Assembly: GCF_011045095.1 (NCBI RefSeq)
Contig: NZ_JAALDL010000007.1
Location: 62,001-126,000, forward strand
DNA from: Grimontia sedimenti
GTDB lineage: Bacteria; Pseudomonadota; Gammaproteobacteria; Enterobacterales; Vibrionaceae
Direction: 5' to 3'
DNA: 64,000 bases
The notes under the pieces were generated by a model that was not told the origin of the DNA, made no database searches, and saw nothing but the letters and a program-made list of their open reading frames with translations. Positions 44,008 through 53,974 of the stretch are shown here, in pieces (positions within the stretch are counted from its first letter, which is position 1; each line of letters starts with the position of its first letter). Position numbers and translations under genes: made by a program.

Positions 44008-44322
44008 CTATTGGCTCACTATGACTTCACGTCGACTGTCTGGACGGATCATGTCCTGATCCTGCCGTGCCATGGCTTCGACACGGCTGTGTTCTGATAA
44101 CGCATGCTCCTCAAGCAACTGGTTACGCCATTCGACTTCCAGTTGCTCACGCTCCATCAATAGTTGGTCATGATGGGCTATCGCAGCACGCGTTTGCTGG
44201 GTGATGTAAACCACGCCCAATGCAGAAAGCAGTACCAGAACCAAAAGCACCATAGGAACCCGACCGATACTGGTCAGGTCCTGCAGAATTTGCCTTGTCA
44301 GTCCTGGATTTTCTGCCGACAT
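44008..44322 (-). CDS. ftsL: Cell division protein FtsL
   Basis: Small bitopic protein of 104 residues that forms the FtsQLB complex and activates FtsWI. It has one membrane segment at about residues 23-40 (PMVLLVLVLLSALGVVYI) and a periplasmic leucine-zipper-like coiled coil (HDQLLMEREQLEVEWRNQLL). It overlaps rsmH by one base and sits directly before ftsI. Confidence 0.93.
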   Translation of the reverse strand: MSAENPGLTRQILQDLTSIGRVPMVLLVLVLLSALGVVYITQQTRAAIAHHDQLLMEREQLEVEWRNQLLEEHALSEHSRVEAMARQDQDMIRPDSRREVIVSQ

Positions 44323-45275
44323 CAGTCACCCAATTTTTCTGCCACACGCAGCACCGAGCTTCGGGAGCGAGTGTTGTCTGAGACTTCCACGTCAGACGGT
44401 TTCAGTGCTTTGCCCACCAACTTCATCTTTGCCTGACCCAGTGCACGGATTTGATCTTCGGTCAGTGGCACGCCATGTGGCACATCCGGCCCTTTGCTTT
44501 GCTTACGCATAAAGCGTTTCACCAAACGGTCTTCCAATGAGTGGAAGCTGATGATGGACAGACGTCCACCCGGCGCCAGCACTTCAAGCGCACCTTGCAT
44601 CGCCGTTTCAATCTCTTCCAGCTCACTGTTGATGTAAATGCGAATCGCCTGAAAACAGCGGGTCGCAGGGTGCTTTTTACGATCACGGGAAGGTGATACC
44701 GCAGCAATCAAGTTGGCCAGCTGCAAAGTGCGGGTCAACGGCTCTTTGGTTTCATCTTCGCGGTGCGCCACAATGGCACGGGCGATACGCTTGGCAAATC
44801 GCTCTTCACCAAACTCTTTCAACACCCAGGCAATATCGTCTGCTTCCGCTTCGGCAAGCCATTGAGAAGCTGGAATACCTGAAGTCGGATCCATGCGCAT
44901 GTCCAAAGGACCATCGCGCATAAAGCTAAAGCCACGCTCTGGATCGTCTAATTGCGGTGAAGACACCCCAAGGTCCAGCAATACGCCGTCAATCTTGCCA
45001 CTCAGACCACGTTCTTCGATGTATTGTTGAATGCCGGAAAATGGGCCATGAATAATGTTGAAGCGCGGGTCATCAATCGTGCCTGCCTCTTCAATCGCCT
45101 GCGGATCGCGGTCAATACTATAAAGCTGACCACCGTCACCCAGACGACGTAAAATTTCTCGGGTATGTCCACCACGGCCAAACGTACCATCGACATAAAT
45201 GCCGTCAGGTTTAAGTGCGAGACCTTCGATGGATTCGTGGAGGAGGACGGAAATGTGTGAAAACTGCTCTGACAT
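44322..45275 (-). CDS. rsmH: 16S rRNA m4C1402 methyltransferase
   Basis: SAM-dependent N4-methyltransferase of C1402 in 16S rRNA, 317 residues (formerly MraW). The SAM motif is [10 protein letters not shown] near residue 30. Other signatures are [20 protein letters not shown] and [12 protein letters not shown]. It works on the same nucleotide as RsmI (2'-O-methylation), which is also encoded in this window. It is the second gene of the dcw cluster, 12 bases after mraZ. Confidence 0.97.
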   Translation of the reverse strand: MSEQFSHISVLLHESIEGLALKPDGIYVDGTFGRGGHTREILRRLGDGGQLYSIDRDPQAIEEAGTIDDPRFNIIHGPFSGIQQYIEERGLSGKIDGVLLDLGVSSPQLDDPERGFSFMRDGPLDMRMDPTSGIPASQWLAEAEADDIAWVLKEFGEERFAKRIARAIVAHREDETKEPLTRTLQLANLIAAVSPSRDRKKHPATRCFQAIRIYINSELEEIETAMQGALEVLAPGGRLSIISFHSLEDRLVKRFMRKQSKGPDVPHGVPLTEDQIRALGQAKMKLVGKALKPSDVEVSDNTRSRSSVLRVAEKLGD

Positions 45276-45287
45276 AATCTTGATTAC

Positions 45288-45746
45288 CTAAAGCGATAAG
45301 TTACTGAGCCTGTCGCTCAGCGCTTCCGCTGATTCGGCTTGATGTTGAATATCCTGGTCGATCTGTTGCTGCCACTTGTCGCTGTTCCAAATCTCAAACT
45401 TGTTGAGCTGTCCCACCAGCATGGCTTTACCATTCAAACCGGCGTAATCGCGCAGTGTAGGTGCAATCAGAATTCGCCCCTGTCCGTCCATCTCACACTC
45501 AAACGCATGACCAAGCAGCAATCGCTGTAAACGACGCTCGGCTGGATTGAGGCTGGATAAGCGGGATAGCTTGGCTTCGATGCGCTCCCATTCAGGCAAG
45601 GGGTAAAGCAGCAGGCATGGTAACTGATGATCAATGGTGCAGACAAACACGCCATCGCACAACGCATCGAGTTCTTCCCGATAACGCTTTGGCAATGCGA
45701 CGCGACCTTTCGCGTCGGGCGATATGGCGCTGACGCCCCTCAACAT
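45288..45746 (-). CDS. mraZ: Transcriptional regulator MraZ
   Basis: AbrB/SpoVT-fold DNA-binding protein of 152 residues. It contains two repeated MraZ domains with the D-X3-R motif (SPDAKGRVALPKRYR near residue 10 and EMDGQGRILIAP in the second half). In E. coli it assembles as a ring and represses the dcw promoter by binding direct TGGG repeats. Such repeats occur just upstream at 45767-45801. It is the first gene of the dcw cluster. Confidence 0.96.
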   Translation of the reverse strand: MLRGVSAISPDAKGRVALPKRYREELDALCDGVFVCTIDHQLPCLLLYPLPEWERIEAKLSRLSSLNPAERRLQRLLLGHAFECEMDGQGRILIAPTLRDYAGLNGKAMLVGQLNKFEIWNSDKWQQQIDQDIQHQAESAEALSDRLSNLSL

Positions 45747-45766
45747 GTCACTGACTACCCTTTTTC

Positions 45767-45801
45767 ACCAGAATAACCCACTTTATTCCACATTTTCCCA
45801 C
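45767..45801 (-). promoter_or_regulatory. MraZ operator (10-base-spaced repeats)
   Basis: On the minus strand GTGGG-N5-GTGGA-N5-GTGGG-N5-CTGGT repeats with an exact 10-base period (plus-strand boxes at 45797, 45787, 45777 and 45767). This matches the known MraZ target of TGGG repeats separated by five bases. It lies 20-55 bases upstream of the mraZ start, just downstream of the promoter candidate, which suits repression. Confidence 0.88.
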
Positions 45802-45806
45802 TAGGA

Positions 45807-45836
45807 AGTGTAAGTATCAGGCAAAAAGAAAGTCAA
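45807..45836 (-). promoter_or_regulatory. Candidate promoter of the dcw cluster (Pmra)
   Basis: Minus strand TTGACT (45836-45831), an 18-base spacer and TACACT (45812-45807). The predicted start falls at the edge of the MraZ repeats. This is a consensus-based guess. Confidence 0.6.
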
Positions 45837-45973
45837 GCAAGCATCTAGCGCGACAAAGATCACGTAATCGCGAAGCGCATTCTATTTCAACAGCTTGAAC
45901 ACCTTACTGCGCCGTGCATTTTTTAACCGCACGACATTCCCCATTGGGGCCTGTTGACTTTTACTGAAGCCAA

Positions 45974-46004
45974 AACAAAAGAAGGCGAGCTAATGCTCGC
46001 CTTC
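45974..46004 (-). terminator. Rho-independent terminator downstream of rnpB
   Basis: Perfect 10-base stem GAAGGCGAGC / GCTCGCCTTC with loop TAAT (45981-46004), followed on the minus strand by a T run. It lies about 40 bases after the mature rnpB 3' end. Confidence 0.88.
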
Positions 46005-46043
46005 TCTGGGGCAAGTTTATCGCTAAACTCGCCCATTTTATTT

Positions 46044-46423
<380 letters not shown>

Positions 46424-46476
46424 CGGCGGATTATATAGAGTTCACCGCCACGGATCCAGCGAAAACACCGGGCTTC

Positions 46477-47345
46477 TTACTCGAGATTTTCTAAACCCCA
46501 CTTATAGAGGGCATTTTTTTTCACGTTATATAGCTCAGCTGCAATCGCAGCCGCCTTCTTCAATGGCAACTCCTTCGCCAGCAAGGTAACCGCTTTGGTT
46601 GCCTCCAATGGCAAATCCTCTTTCTCTGCACGGTGACCCGCAATCAAAAGTACCATCTCACCACGGATACGGTTGCTGTCTTCATTCAGCCATTCAATCA
46701 ACTCGCCCAGCGGCGCGCCATGAATAGTTTCATAGGTTTTGGTCAGCTCCCGTGCCAACACTACCTGACGTTCCGCGCCCAGTACCGCCAGCATGTCATC
46801 GAGCGTATCGAGAATACGGTGTGGTGATTCGTAAAAAATCAGAGTTCGTGGATCTTCTGCAATATCAGAAAACTTATCTCGGCGCCCTTTACTTTTCGGG
46901 GGCAGGAAGCCTTCGAAGCTGAAGCGATCAGAAGGTAAACCTGACGCACTCAACGCGGTGATAACTGCACAAGGCCCCGGCAAAGGAACAACTTTAACAC
47001 CCGCCTGACGACAACGGGTCACCAATGGTAACCTGGATCGGATATCAACGGCGTGCCCGCATCAGACACCAGCGCAATATTTTGCCCACTGACCAATTTT
47101 TCAATCAGAAAATCTGCTTTCTGTTGTTCATTATGGTCATGCAGCGCGAAAGTTCGGGTGGTGATTCCAAAATGGGACAGTAGTTTACCAGTGTGGCGGG
47201 TATCCTCGGCAGCGATGATGTCGACCTGCTGCAAAATCTCCAAAGCACGCTGGGTGATATCTCCCAGGTTTCCGATCGGTGTCGGCACGATATATAAAGT
47301 TGAGACGTCAACCATGGTTGAAGTTTCATCAGTCATTTGTTTCAC
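46477..47345 (-). CDS. rsmI: 16S rRNA 2'-O-ribose C1402 methyltransferase, frame broken near 47024
   Basis: SAM-dependent 2'-O-methyltransferase of 16S rRNA C1402, the partner modification of RsmH. The 5' part (from 47345, with [15 protein letters not shown] and [16 protein letters not shown]) stops at a TGA at 47019. The rest ([24 protein letters not shown] to the end) is in the adjacent frame. Restoring one T (coding strand ATT to ATTT, at 47024-47025) reads [14 protein letters not shown] as in E. coli and gives 289 residues (E. coli 286). It is either a real disruption of a non-essential gene or a sequencing deletion. The start GTG at 47345 could instead be the ATG at 47336. It is divergent from lpoA. 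Confidence 0.9.
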
Positions 47346-47391
47346 AACCCTTCGGCGATTAATATAGAGGGCAACAAGTTACGGACAGAAG

Positions 47392-49233
47392 ATGTTCATG
47401 CGTAAAATAACCCATAAGTGCAAAAGTGTATCACGAGTTCTTCCACCAATCGCGCTGGCATTGGTGCTTTCGGCGTGTACCACCACACCACCTGTTGAGC
47501 AAGGACCGCAATATGACATCACAGCGCCGGCGCTGGAGTCATCGACTTTCTATTTGCTGAAAGCAGAAACCGAAACCGGAGAAGCAAAAGCTGACTGGTA
47601 TCTGTTGGCGTTAAAAGCACTGATTGCTGAAAAACAGTACGCACAAGCCGATGTTTTGGTTAGTCGTTTGGCAAAACTGCCACTGCCCCCACTGCAACTT
47701 TCCGAATGGCAACTGAACCGCGCCTTGTTATCTCAGCAAAAAGGCGATCTGCAGACCGCTGTTGATAACCTGAACTTCCAGCCATCTTGGGGTATTCCGG
47801 CTATTCAATACCAGCGCTATTACCTGTTGAAAGGTGAACTTTACGAAGCACTGGGCAACATGCCAGGTGCTGTGCTCTCTTATGCCGAAGGCTCTCCTTA
47901 CATTACGGACAACTACGATAAGCAGCAAAACTGGGAAAACGTTTGGACACTGCTGGTGAAAATGTCACCTTCAGAGCTGAGCTCCCTGTCTGCAACCACC
48001 AATCCAGTCCTGAATGGCTGGGTCGAGTTGGTGAACCTCCTTCGCCGTTACTCGGGTCGTCCTGCTCAGCAACAAGAAGCGCTGAACCAATGGCTAGCAG
48101 CCAATTCATCTCACCCGGCTAACCGCTACCTACCGAATGACCTGACTGCACTTCAGTCGATGGAGATCCTCCGTCCTGACCGCATCGGTGTGATGCTGCC
48201 TCTGAGCGACAAGTTCGCGGCACAGGGTGAAGCCATTCGTAATGGTTTGGTACAAGCGCTGCTGGATGATGATTCGGGCAATACTGCGCCTTCAGTGATG
48301 TTCTACGACACCAACGGACTGTCAACGACTGACATCGTCAACCAAATGCGTACTGACGGTATTCAGTTTGCTATCGGCCCTCTTCGCAAAGATAAAATTG
48401 AAGAGTTCCTGACAGTGAGCCAGAACGCGATTCCAACGCTTGCACTGAATATCCCTAGAGAGGAAGACGGCGCAGCAAACACCTGCTTCTTCACACTCTC
48501 TCCAGAGCAGGAAGCTGAGCAAGCTGCATTACATATTGAACAGAACAAGCACCAATACCCATTGGTGATTGCCCCGGACAATGGCTTTGGTCGACGCGTC
48601 AGTGAAGCCTTCTCTAAACAGTGGGAAGAGCAAACCGGCGAGCCTGCAGAAATTGAATTTTTCAAAAACCGTGCAGCCATGCAGAAGACCGTCCAACGCG
48701 TATTTGGCTTAACCGAGAGCCAAGGGCGTATTCAGCAAATGCAACAGCTTCTGGGAATGGAAATGGAATCAGAGCAGCGCAGCCGCCGCGATGTTGATGC
48801 CGTTTACCTTGTTGCCAACGCAGGCGAGCTCACACTGCTTAAGCCGTTCATTGAAGTCGCCATCAACCCAGATGTTCAACCGCCGAAATTGTACTCAAGC
48901 TCACGCTCTAACAACCGTGTGAACGGTGTTGGCGAAATTGGGGAGCTTCGCGGTATCGAATTCAGTGACGTTCCACTTCTGGTTGAGCCCAACAATCCTG
49001 CCGCCGCGCGCTTCAACCAACTCTGGCCAGGGCTCGATAACGGTATGACTCGCCTTTACGCACTGGGAATGGACGCGTATGCGTTGATTGAAGCACTTCC
49101 TCAAATGCAGGCATTGCCTGAATACCGCTTTGAAGGGTTGTCAGGTGAATTGTCACTGGGTGATTACTGCACCGTCAACCGTAGTGTTTCCTGGGCAATG
49201 TTTGGGGATCAGGGGATTGTTTCGGTTAAGTAA
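47392..49233 (+). CDS. lpoA: Penicillin-binding protein activator LpoA
   Basis: Outer-membrane lipoprotein of 613 residues that stimulates PBP1A from outside the peptidoglycan layer. A lipoprotein signal ends LVLSAC with lipidation at Cys29. An N-terminal TPR-like helical domain (about 40-250) is followed by a C-terminal periplasmic-binding-protein-like domain (from RIGVMLPLSDKFAAQGEAIRNG). The ATGs at 47392 and 47398 are both possible. It heads the operon lpoA-yraN-diaA-dolP. Confidence 0.95.
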   Translation: MFMRKITHKCKSVSRVLPPIALALVLSACTTTPPVEQGPQYDITAPALESSTFYLLKAETETGEAKADWYLLALKALIAEKQYAQADVLVSRLAKLPLPPLQLSEWQLNRALLSQQKGDLQTAVDNLNFQPSWGIPAIQYQRYYLLKGELYEALGNMPGAVLSYAEGSPYITDNYDKQQNWENVWTLLVKMSPSELSSLSATTNPVLNGWVELVNLLRRYSGRPAQQQEALNQWLAANSSHPANRYLPNDLTALQSMEILRPDRIGVMLPLSDKFAAQGEAIRNGLVQALLDDDSGNTAPSVMFYDTNGLSTTDIVNQMRTDGIQFAIGPLRKDKIEEFLTVSQNAIPTLALNIPREEDGAANTCFFTLSPEQEAEQAALHIEQNKHQYPLVIAPDNGFGRRVSEAFSKQWEEQTGEPAEIEFFKNRAAMQKTVQRVFGLTESQGRIQQMQQLLGMEMESEQRSRRDVDAVYLVANAGELTLLKPFIEVAINPDVQPPKLYSSSRSNNRVNGVGEIGELRGIEFSDVPLLVEPNNPAAARFNQLWPGLDNGMTRLYALGMDAYALIEALPQMQALPEYRFEGLSGELSLGDYCTVNRSVSWAMFGDQGIVSVK

Positions 49234-49585
49234 AAAGCAAACCGGCGATCACTATGAAATACAGGCCTGCCGCTTTCTCGAGCGGCAGGGCCTTAAGACC
49301 ATCGAAAAGAATGCCCGCTTCAAGGGCGGCGAATTGGATCTCATCATGCGGGAGCAAAGCTGCCTCGTTTTCGTTGAGGTGAAATACCGCAACCAAACCA
49401 CTTATGGTGGCGCCGCCGCCAGTATTTCTCCACGAAAACAACAACGCATGCTCAAAGCAGCCTATTTGTGGCTGGCGAAAAATGGCCTGTCCGCGACACA
49501 TACCGAGTTTAGATTTGATGCCGTGACTTTTGAAGGCAACGTAAACTCGGTAAACTGGATGAAAAATATCGTATTTGAAGGGTAA
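49217..49585 (+). CDS. yraN: YraN family endonuclease-like protein (UPF0102)
   Basis: Conserved protein of about 122 residues with a predicted endonuclease-like (Holliday-junction-resolvase type) fold. The motif GGELDLIMRE followed by FVEVKYR gives the acidic and lysine residues of the nuclease core; GGAAASISPRKQQR follows. No ATG is available. I choose the TTG at 49217, which overlaps the end of lpoA and has a GGGG ribosome site nine bases upstream. A TTG at 49202 is possible. The biochemical role is not established. Confidence 0.88.
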   Translation: MFRLSKKQTGDHYEIQACRFLERQGLKTIEKNARFKGGELDLIMREQSCLVFVEVKYRNQTTYGGAAASISPRKQQRMLKAAYLWLAKNGLSATHTEFRFDAVTFEGNVNSVNWMKNIVFEG

Positions 49586-50179
<594 letters not shown>

Positions 50180-50181
50180 CC

Positions 50182-50730
50182 ATGAAAAAGGCGCTTTTAC
50201 TTGCAGCAGTATTGGGGTTGAGTGCCTGTTCCGCGATTTACGAGCAGGATACCCGTACCGCGAAGACGGAATGGCAAGACACAAAACTAGGAATGGAAGT
50301 CGCCGGGATCGTTAATAAAGCTCCTTTTAAAGGCGATACCCGTGTTAACGCCGTTTCCTACGATGGCAAACTGTTATTGATTGGTCAGGCGAAAACCGAA
50401 GACCTCAAAAACGGTATCCTTACTAAAGTCCGAGAACTGGAAGGCGTAGAGACCGTCTACGACCAAATACGCATCAAGGCGCCTTTGTCTGTGGGTGATG
50501 TTTCCAAAGACACTTGGATCACCACCAAGGTGAAATCAGCTCTTATTGGCAGCAAGAAGCTCCGTAACGTGAACATCAAAGTGATCACAGAAGACAGCGA
50601 GGTCTTTTTGCTAGGCTATGTCACTCGCGAGCAAGCGAATGAAGCCACTGAAATTGCCCGTAACCTAAGTGGCGTTAAGCAGGTCATCAAAGGTTTTCAG
50701 TATTACGAGCCAAGCGCAAATAACGAGTAA
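50182..50730 (+). CDS. dolP: Division/outer-membrane lipid-asymmetry lipoprotein DolP
   Basis: Outer-membrane lipoprotein of 182 residues (formerly YraP) with two BON domains that bind anionic phospholipids. A lipoprotein signal ends LGLSACS with lipidation at Cys19. The BON domains cover about residues 45-110 and 120-180 (KTEDLKNGILTKVRELEGVE and WITTKVKSALIGSK). In E. coli it helps outer-membrane integrity. The ATG at 50182 has a GGAG site. The frame extends upstream into diaA but that part is not DolP. Confidence 0.93.
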   Translation: MKKALLLAAVLGLSACSAIYEQDTRTAKTEWQDTKLGMEVAGIVNKAPFKGDTRVNAVSYDGKLLLIGQAKTEDLKNGILTKVRELEGVETVYDQIRIKAPLSVGDVSKDTWITTKVKSALIGSKKLRNVNIKVITEDSEVFLLGYVTREQANEATEIARNLSGVKQVIKGFQYYEPSANNE

Positions 50731-50746
50731 GTCAGATTCAGACATG

Positions 50747-50773
50747 AAAAAAGCAGCCTAGGCTGCTTTTTTT
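50747..50773. terminator. Bidirectional terminator between dolP and sspB
   Basis: Hairpin GCAGCC / GGCTGC with flanking runs of six A and seven T. The sspB stop codon (50772-50774) lies at its edge, so the hairpin also ends the sspAB transcript. Confidence 0.92.
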
Positions 50774-51254
50774 ATTTGACGACGGTCAGTGTCGGACGAC
50801 CTTTGGGTTTCTGCTCTGGCTCTGAAGTTGGCTCCTCAGTCTCCACAACAGTTTCCGCATCTTCCTGCACTTCCTCGACAGCATTGAGTTCCGGTTCAGA
50901 TTCAATACGCTCCAGCTCTTCATCGTATGCTGGCTCTGGATCGAACATGGTGCCAGCACCATTTTCACGTGCATAAATTGCCATCACAGCATACATAGGC
51001 ACAGTCACCAGCATCGGTCGACCACCGAATCGTGCATTGAAACTGACTTCGTCATTACCCAATTCAAGGTTGCCAACCGCACGCGGTGCAACGTTCAATA
51101 CGATCTGTCCATCCTGTACGTACTCAAAAGGTACATTCACGTAGGGCATGGTTGCATCCACAACCAGGTGTGGCGTCAGATCGTTGTCGAGTAACCAGTC
51201 GTAAAACGCCCGTAACAGATACGGGCGTCGAGGCTTGAGATTGATGTCGCTCAT
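50772..51254 (-). CDS. sspB: ClpXP adaptor SspB
   Basis: Adaptor of 160 residues that delivers ssrA-tagged proteins to ClpXP. The N-terminal substrate-binding domain (about 1-115) begins MSDINLKPRRPYLLRAFYDW. It is followed by an acidic flexible linker and the C-terminal ClpX-binding module RPTLTVVK. Its start overlaps the sspA stop in a TAATG junction, indicating translational coupling. Confidence 0.95.
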   Translation of the reverse strand: MSDINLKPRRPYLLRAFYDWLLDNDLTPHLVVDATMPYVNVPFEYVQDGQIVLNVAPRAVGNLELGNDEVSFNARFGGRPMLVTVPMYAVMAIYARENGAGTMFDPEPAYDEELERIESEPELNAVEEVQEDAETVVETEEPTSEPEQKPKGRPTLTVVK

Positions 51255-51889
51255 TATTGCGCCAGACGCATCTCACGCTCAGCTTCAGTCAGAGAAGCCA
51301 GGAATGAATCACGTTCAAATACGCGCGCCATGTAAGTTTTCACTTCTTTAGCACCAGGACCGCTCAATTCGATGCCCATTACCGGCAAACGCCACAGCAG
51401 CGGAGCCAGGTAGCAATCAACCAAGCTAAACTCTTCGCTCATGAAGAAAGGATACTCAGCAAAAACAGGTGCCAGAGCCAACAGCTCTTCACGCAGTTGA
51501 CGACGCGCTTTGTCGGCTTCTTCTGCATTGCCTTTTTCAATTTTCTCAGCCAGTGTGTACCAGTTACGTTCGATGCGGTACATCATCAGACGGCTGTTAC
51601 CACGTGCTACCGGGTAAACCGGCATCAGCGGCGGATGTGGGAAACGCTCATCCAGGTATTCCATGATGATGTTTGCGTTATACAACGCCAACTCACGGTC
51701 AACCAGAGTCGGAACCGAGTTATACGGATTCAGATCGAGTAAATCCTCTGGCAGGTTATTTGGATCAACAAGCTCAATCTCGTATGTCACACCTTTCTCT
51801 GCCAGAACGATGCGAACCTGATGGCTATACATGTCTGATGCGTCTGAATACAACGTCATCACCGAGCGTTTATTGGCAGCAACAGCCAT
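51254..51889 (-). CDS. sspA: Stringent starvation protein A
   Basis: RNA-polymerase-associated protein of 211 residues with a glutathione-transferase fold but no expected transferase activity. It supports stationary-phase and acid responses by binding the sigma-70 holoenzyme in E. coli. The N-terminal thioredoxin-like domain shows SDASDMYSHQVRIVLAEKGV, followed by NSVPTLVDRELALYNANII; the C-terminal domain is helical. It lies downstream of petC. Confidence 0.95.
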   Translation of the reverse strand: MAVAANKRSVMTLYSDASDMYSHQVRIVLAEKGVTYEIELVDPNNLPEDLLDLNPYNSVPTLVDRELALYNANIIMEYLDERFPHPPLMPVYPVARGNSRLMMYRIERNWYTLAEKIEKGNAEEADKARRQLREELLALAPVFAEYPFFMSEEFSLVDCYLAPLLWRLPVMGIELSGPGAKEVKTYMARVFERDSFLASLTEAEREMRLAQ

Positions 51890-51975
51890 TAACCCCTCCA
51901 GAATGTTTCATCTATAGAAAAAACAATGGGAGCACCTGCTCCCATTGTGGATCAGCAACTCACTAGATTAACCGA

Positions 51976-52713
51976 TCAGTGAACGTCACGCCAATACTCT
52001 TTCTTGAGCAAAATGGCTAGGATGAGGAAAATGACCATAAAGCCAATCACCCAATAACCCATTTGCTGACGCTCAAGCTTGTTAGGCTCACCTGAGTACT
52101 CAAGGAAGTTCACCAAGTCACGAACCGCGTCGTCGTACTCGTCAGGGCTCAACTCACCGTTACCCAGTGATTCAATACCGATGAATTCCTGAACCTGTTC
52201 ACCATCAACCAGTACGGTTTTATACTGCTTGACTGGTGTACCTTGAAGCTCTTCGAGTACGTGAGGCATACCCACGCTTGGGAACACTGAGTTGTTCACA
52301 CCAAACGGACGAGAGTCATCTTGGTAGAAAGAACGCAGGTAGGTGTAAATCCAGTCTGTACCACGAACACGAGCAACCAGCGTCAGGTCTGGTGCCGGGC
52401 CACCAAAGAAGGTCGCACCATCTTCTGCGGTCATCGCATTGGTCACCAGATCACCGATTTTCGCATTGCTGTCAAAAACCAGATTTTCCAGCATCAGTTC
52501 TTTCGGGATATCCAAGTCTTCTGAGATACGCTCATAGCGCTGGTACTGCGTGGCATGACAGCCAAAACAGTAGTTCATGAAAAGCTTGGCACCGTTTTGC
52601 AATGATGCTTTATCTGACAAATCGTTGTTTGCTGCATCCAATGGAATGCTTGGACCCGCCGCCATCGCCAGAGAAGGCAGCAGAGCAAACAGCATTACAA
52701 TCCACTTCTTCAT
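51976..52713 (-). CDS. petC: Cytochrome c1 of the bc1 complex
   Basis: Membrane-anchored cytochrome c1, 245 residues, which passes electrons from the Rieske protein to cytochrome c. It has a Sec signal peptide (to AMAAGPS), haem-binding CFGCH near residue 50, and a C-terminal membrane anchor (VIGFMVIFLILAILL). The haem methionine is probably in the SVGMPHVL region. It is the third gene of petABC, and its ATG overlaps the restored petB stop in an ATGA junction. Confidence 0.95.
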   Translation of the reverse strand: MKKWIVMLFALLPSLAMAAGPSIPLDAANNDLSDKASLQNGAKLFMNYCFGCHATQYQRYERISEDLDIPKELMLENLVFDSNAKIGDLVTNAMTAEDGATFFGGPAPDLTLVARVRGTDWIYTYLRSFYQDDSRPFGVNNSVFPSVGMPHVLEELQGTPVKQYKTVLVDGEQVQEFIGIESLGNGELSPDEYDDAVRDLVNFLEYSGEPNKLERQQMGYWVIGFMVIFLILAILLKKEYWRDVH

Positions 52714-53974
52714 TGTAGTTCACCCTCTCCGGTAATGGTTTCGTCGCTTCGTTTTTACTGTAGAAGAACAGCGCAACAAAGAACATGAAGTAACCAAAGC
52801 TAAAGATCTGTGCCAACAGGGTATAAGTTGGGGTTGCTGGCAGCGCACCCAGAATACCCAGCGCAATGAATGAAACAGTAAACTGCGCAATGTTTGCCAG
52901 GTGGATTTTGCTGCGGTAACGGTAAGAGCGTACCTTACAGCGATCCAGCCATGGCAGCAGGAACAGAACAGCGATGGAGAGGCCCATCATTACAACACCC
53001 AACAGTTTGTCAGGAACTGCACGGAGGATGGCGTAGAATGGGGTGAAGTACCACACAGGCGCAATGTGCTCAGGTGTCTTCAGCGGGTTAGCTGCTTCAA
53101 AGTTAGGTGGCTCAAGGAAGTAACCGCCCATCTCTGGATTGAAGAAGATAACGTAAGCAAACAGAATACCGAACAGACCCACACCAATCAGATCTTTCAC
53201 CGTACCGTAAGGGTGGAAAGGCACAGAATCGATGATGTCGTACTTCTTGGTGTAGTACTCGTGGAATGGGAACTGGGTTTCGTACCCTTCACCTTTAGTG
53301 CCCTTAGGCAACTTGGTCTCAATACCATCCGGGTTGTTTGAACCCACTTCGTGCAGCGCCAGAATGTGCAGCACAACCAGCAACAGAATCACGATAGGTA
53401 AAGCAACAACATGAAGCGCAAAGAAACGGTTCAATGTTGCACCAGAAAGGACATAATCACCACGAATCCACAAAGTCAGGTCGTCACCGATAACCGGAAT
53501 CGCACCAAACAGGGAAATGATTACCTGTGCGCCCCAGTAAGACATCTGACCCCATGGCAGCAGGTAGCCCATGAAAGCTTCCGCCATCAGTGCCAGGAAG
53601 ATCAGCATACCGAAAATCCACAGCAGCTCGCGTGGTTTCTGGTACGAACCATAAATCAGGCCACGGAACATGTGCAGATAAACGACCACGAAGAACGCAG
53701 AAGCACCGGTGGAGTGCATGTAGCGCAGCAGCCATCCGTATTCCACATCTCGCATAATATATTCAATTGACGCAAAAGCACCTTCTGCAGAAGGGTTATA
53801 GCTCATGGTCAGCCAAATGCCGGTTAAAAGCTGATTGACCAATACCAGCATGGCCAAAGAGCCAAACAGGTACCAGAAGTTAAAGTTTTTCGGCATTGGG
53901 TATTCAGACAAATGCTTTTTATAAGCATTCATCGCTGGAAGGCGTTTCTCGAACCAGTTAATCAAGTTTTCCAT
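52710..53974 (-). CDS. petB: Cytochrome b of the bc1 complex, probable frame break at the 3' end
   Basis: Integral-membrane diheme cytochrome b that oxidises ubiquinol. Eight membrane segments and the paired histidines (RYMHSTGASAFFVVVYLHMFRG and FFALHVVALPIVILLLVVLH regions) are visible, with the Qo-site PEW-type motif as APVWYF. The uncorrected frame runs to 52610, giving 454 residues. Its last 30 or so are an out-of-frame reading of the petC signal-peptide region. Adding one base near 52719-52741 ends the protein at a TGA overlapping the petC ATG, for 421 residues. The familiar KPLPERV tail suggests the loss lies at the AA near 52719. I favour the corrected form but cannot prove it. Confidence 0.88.

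Noticed and set aside
49088-49216. Long N-terminal extension of yraN inside lpoA
   Set aside because: Those codons are the lpoA coding region in another frame and do not match YraN proteins.
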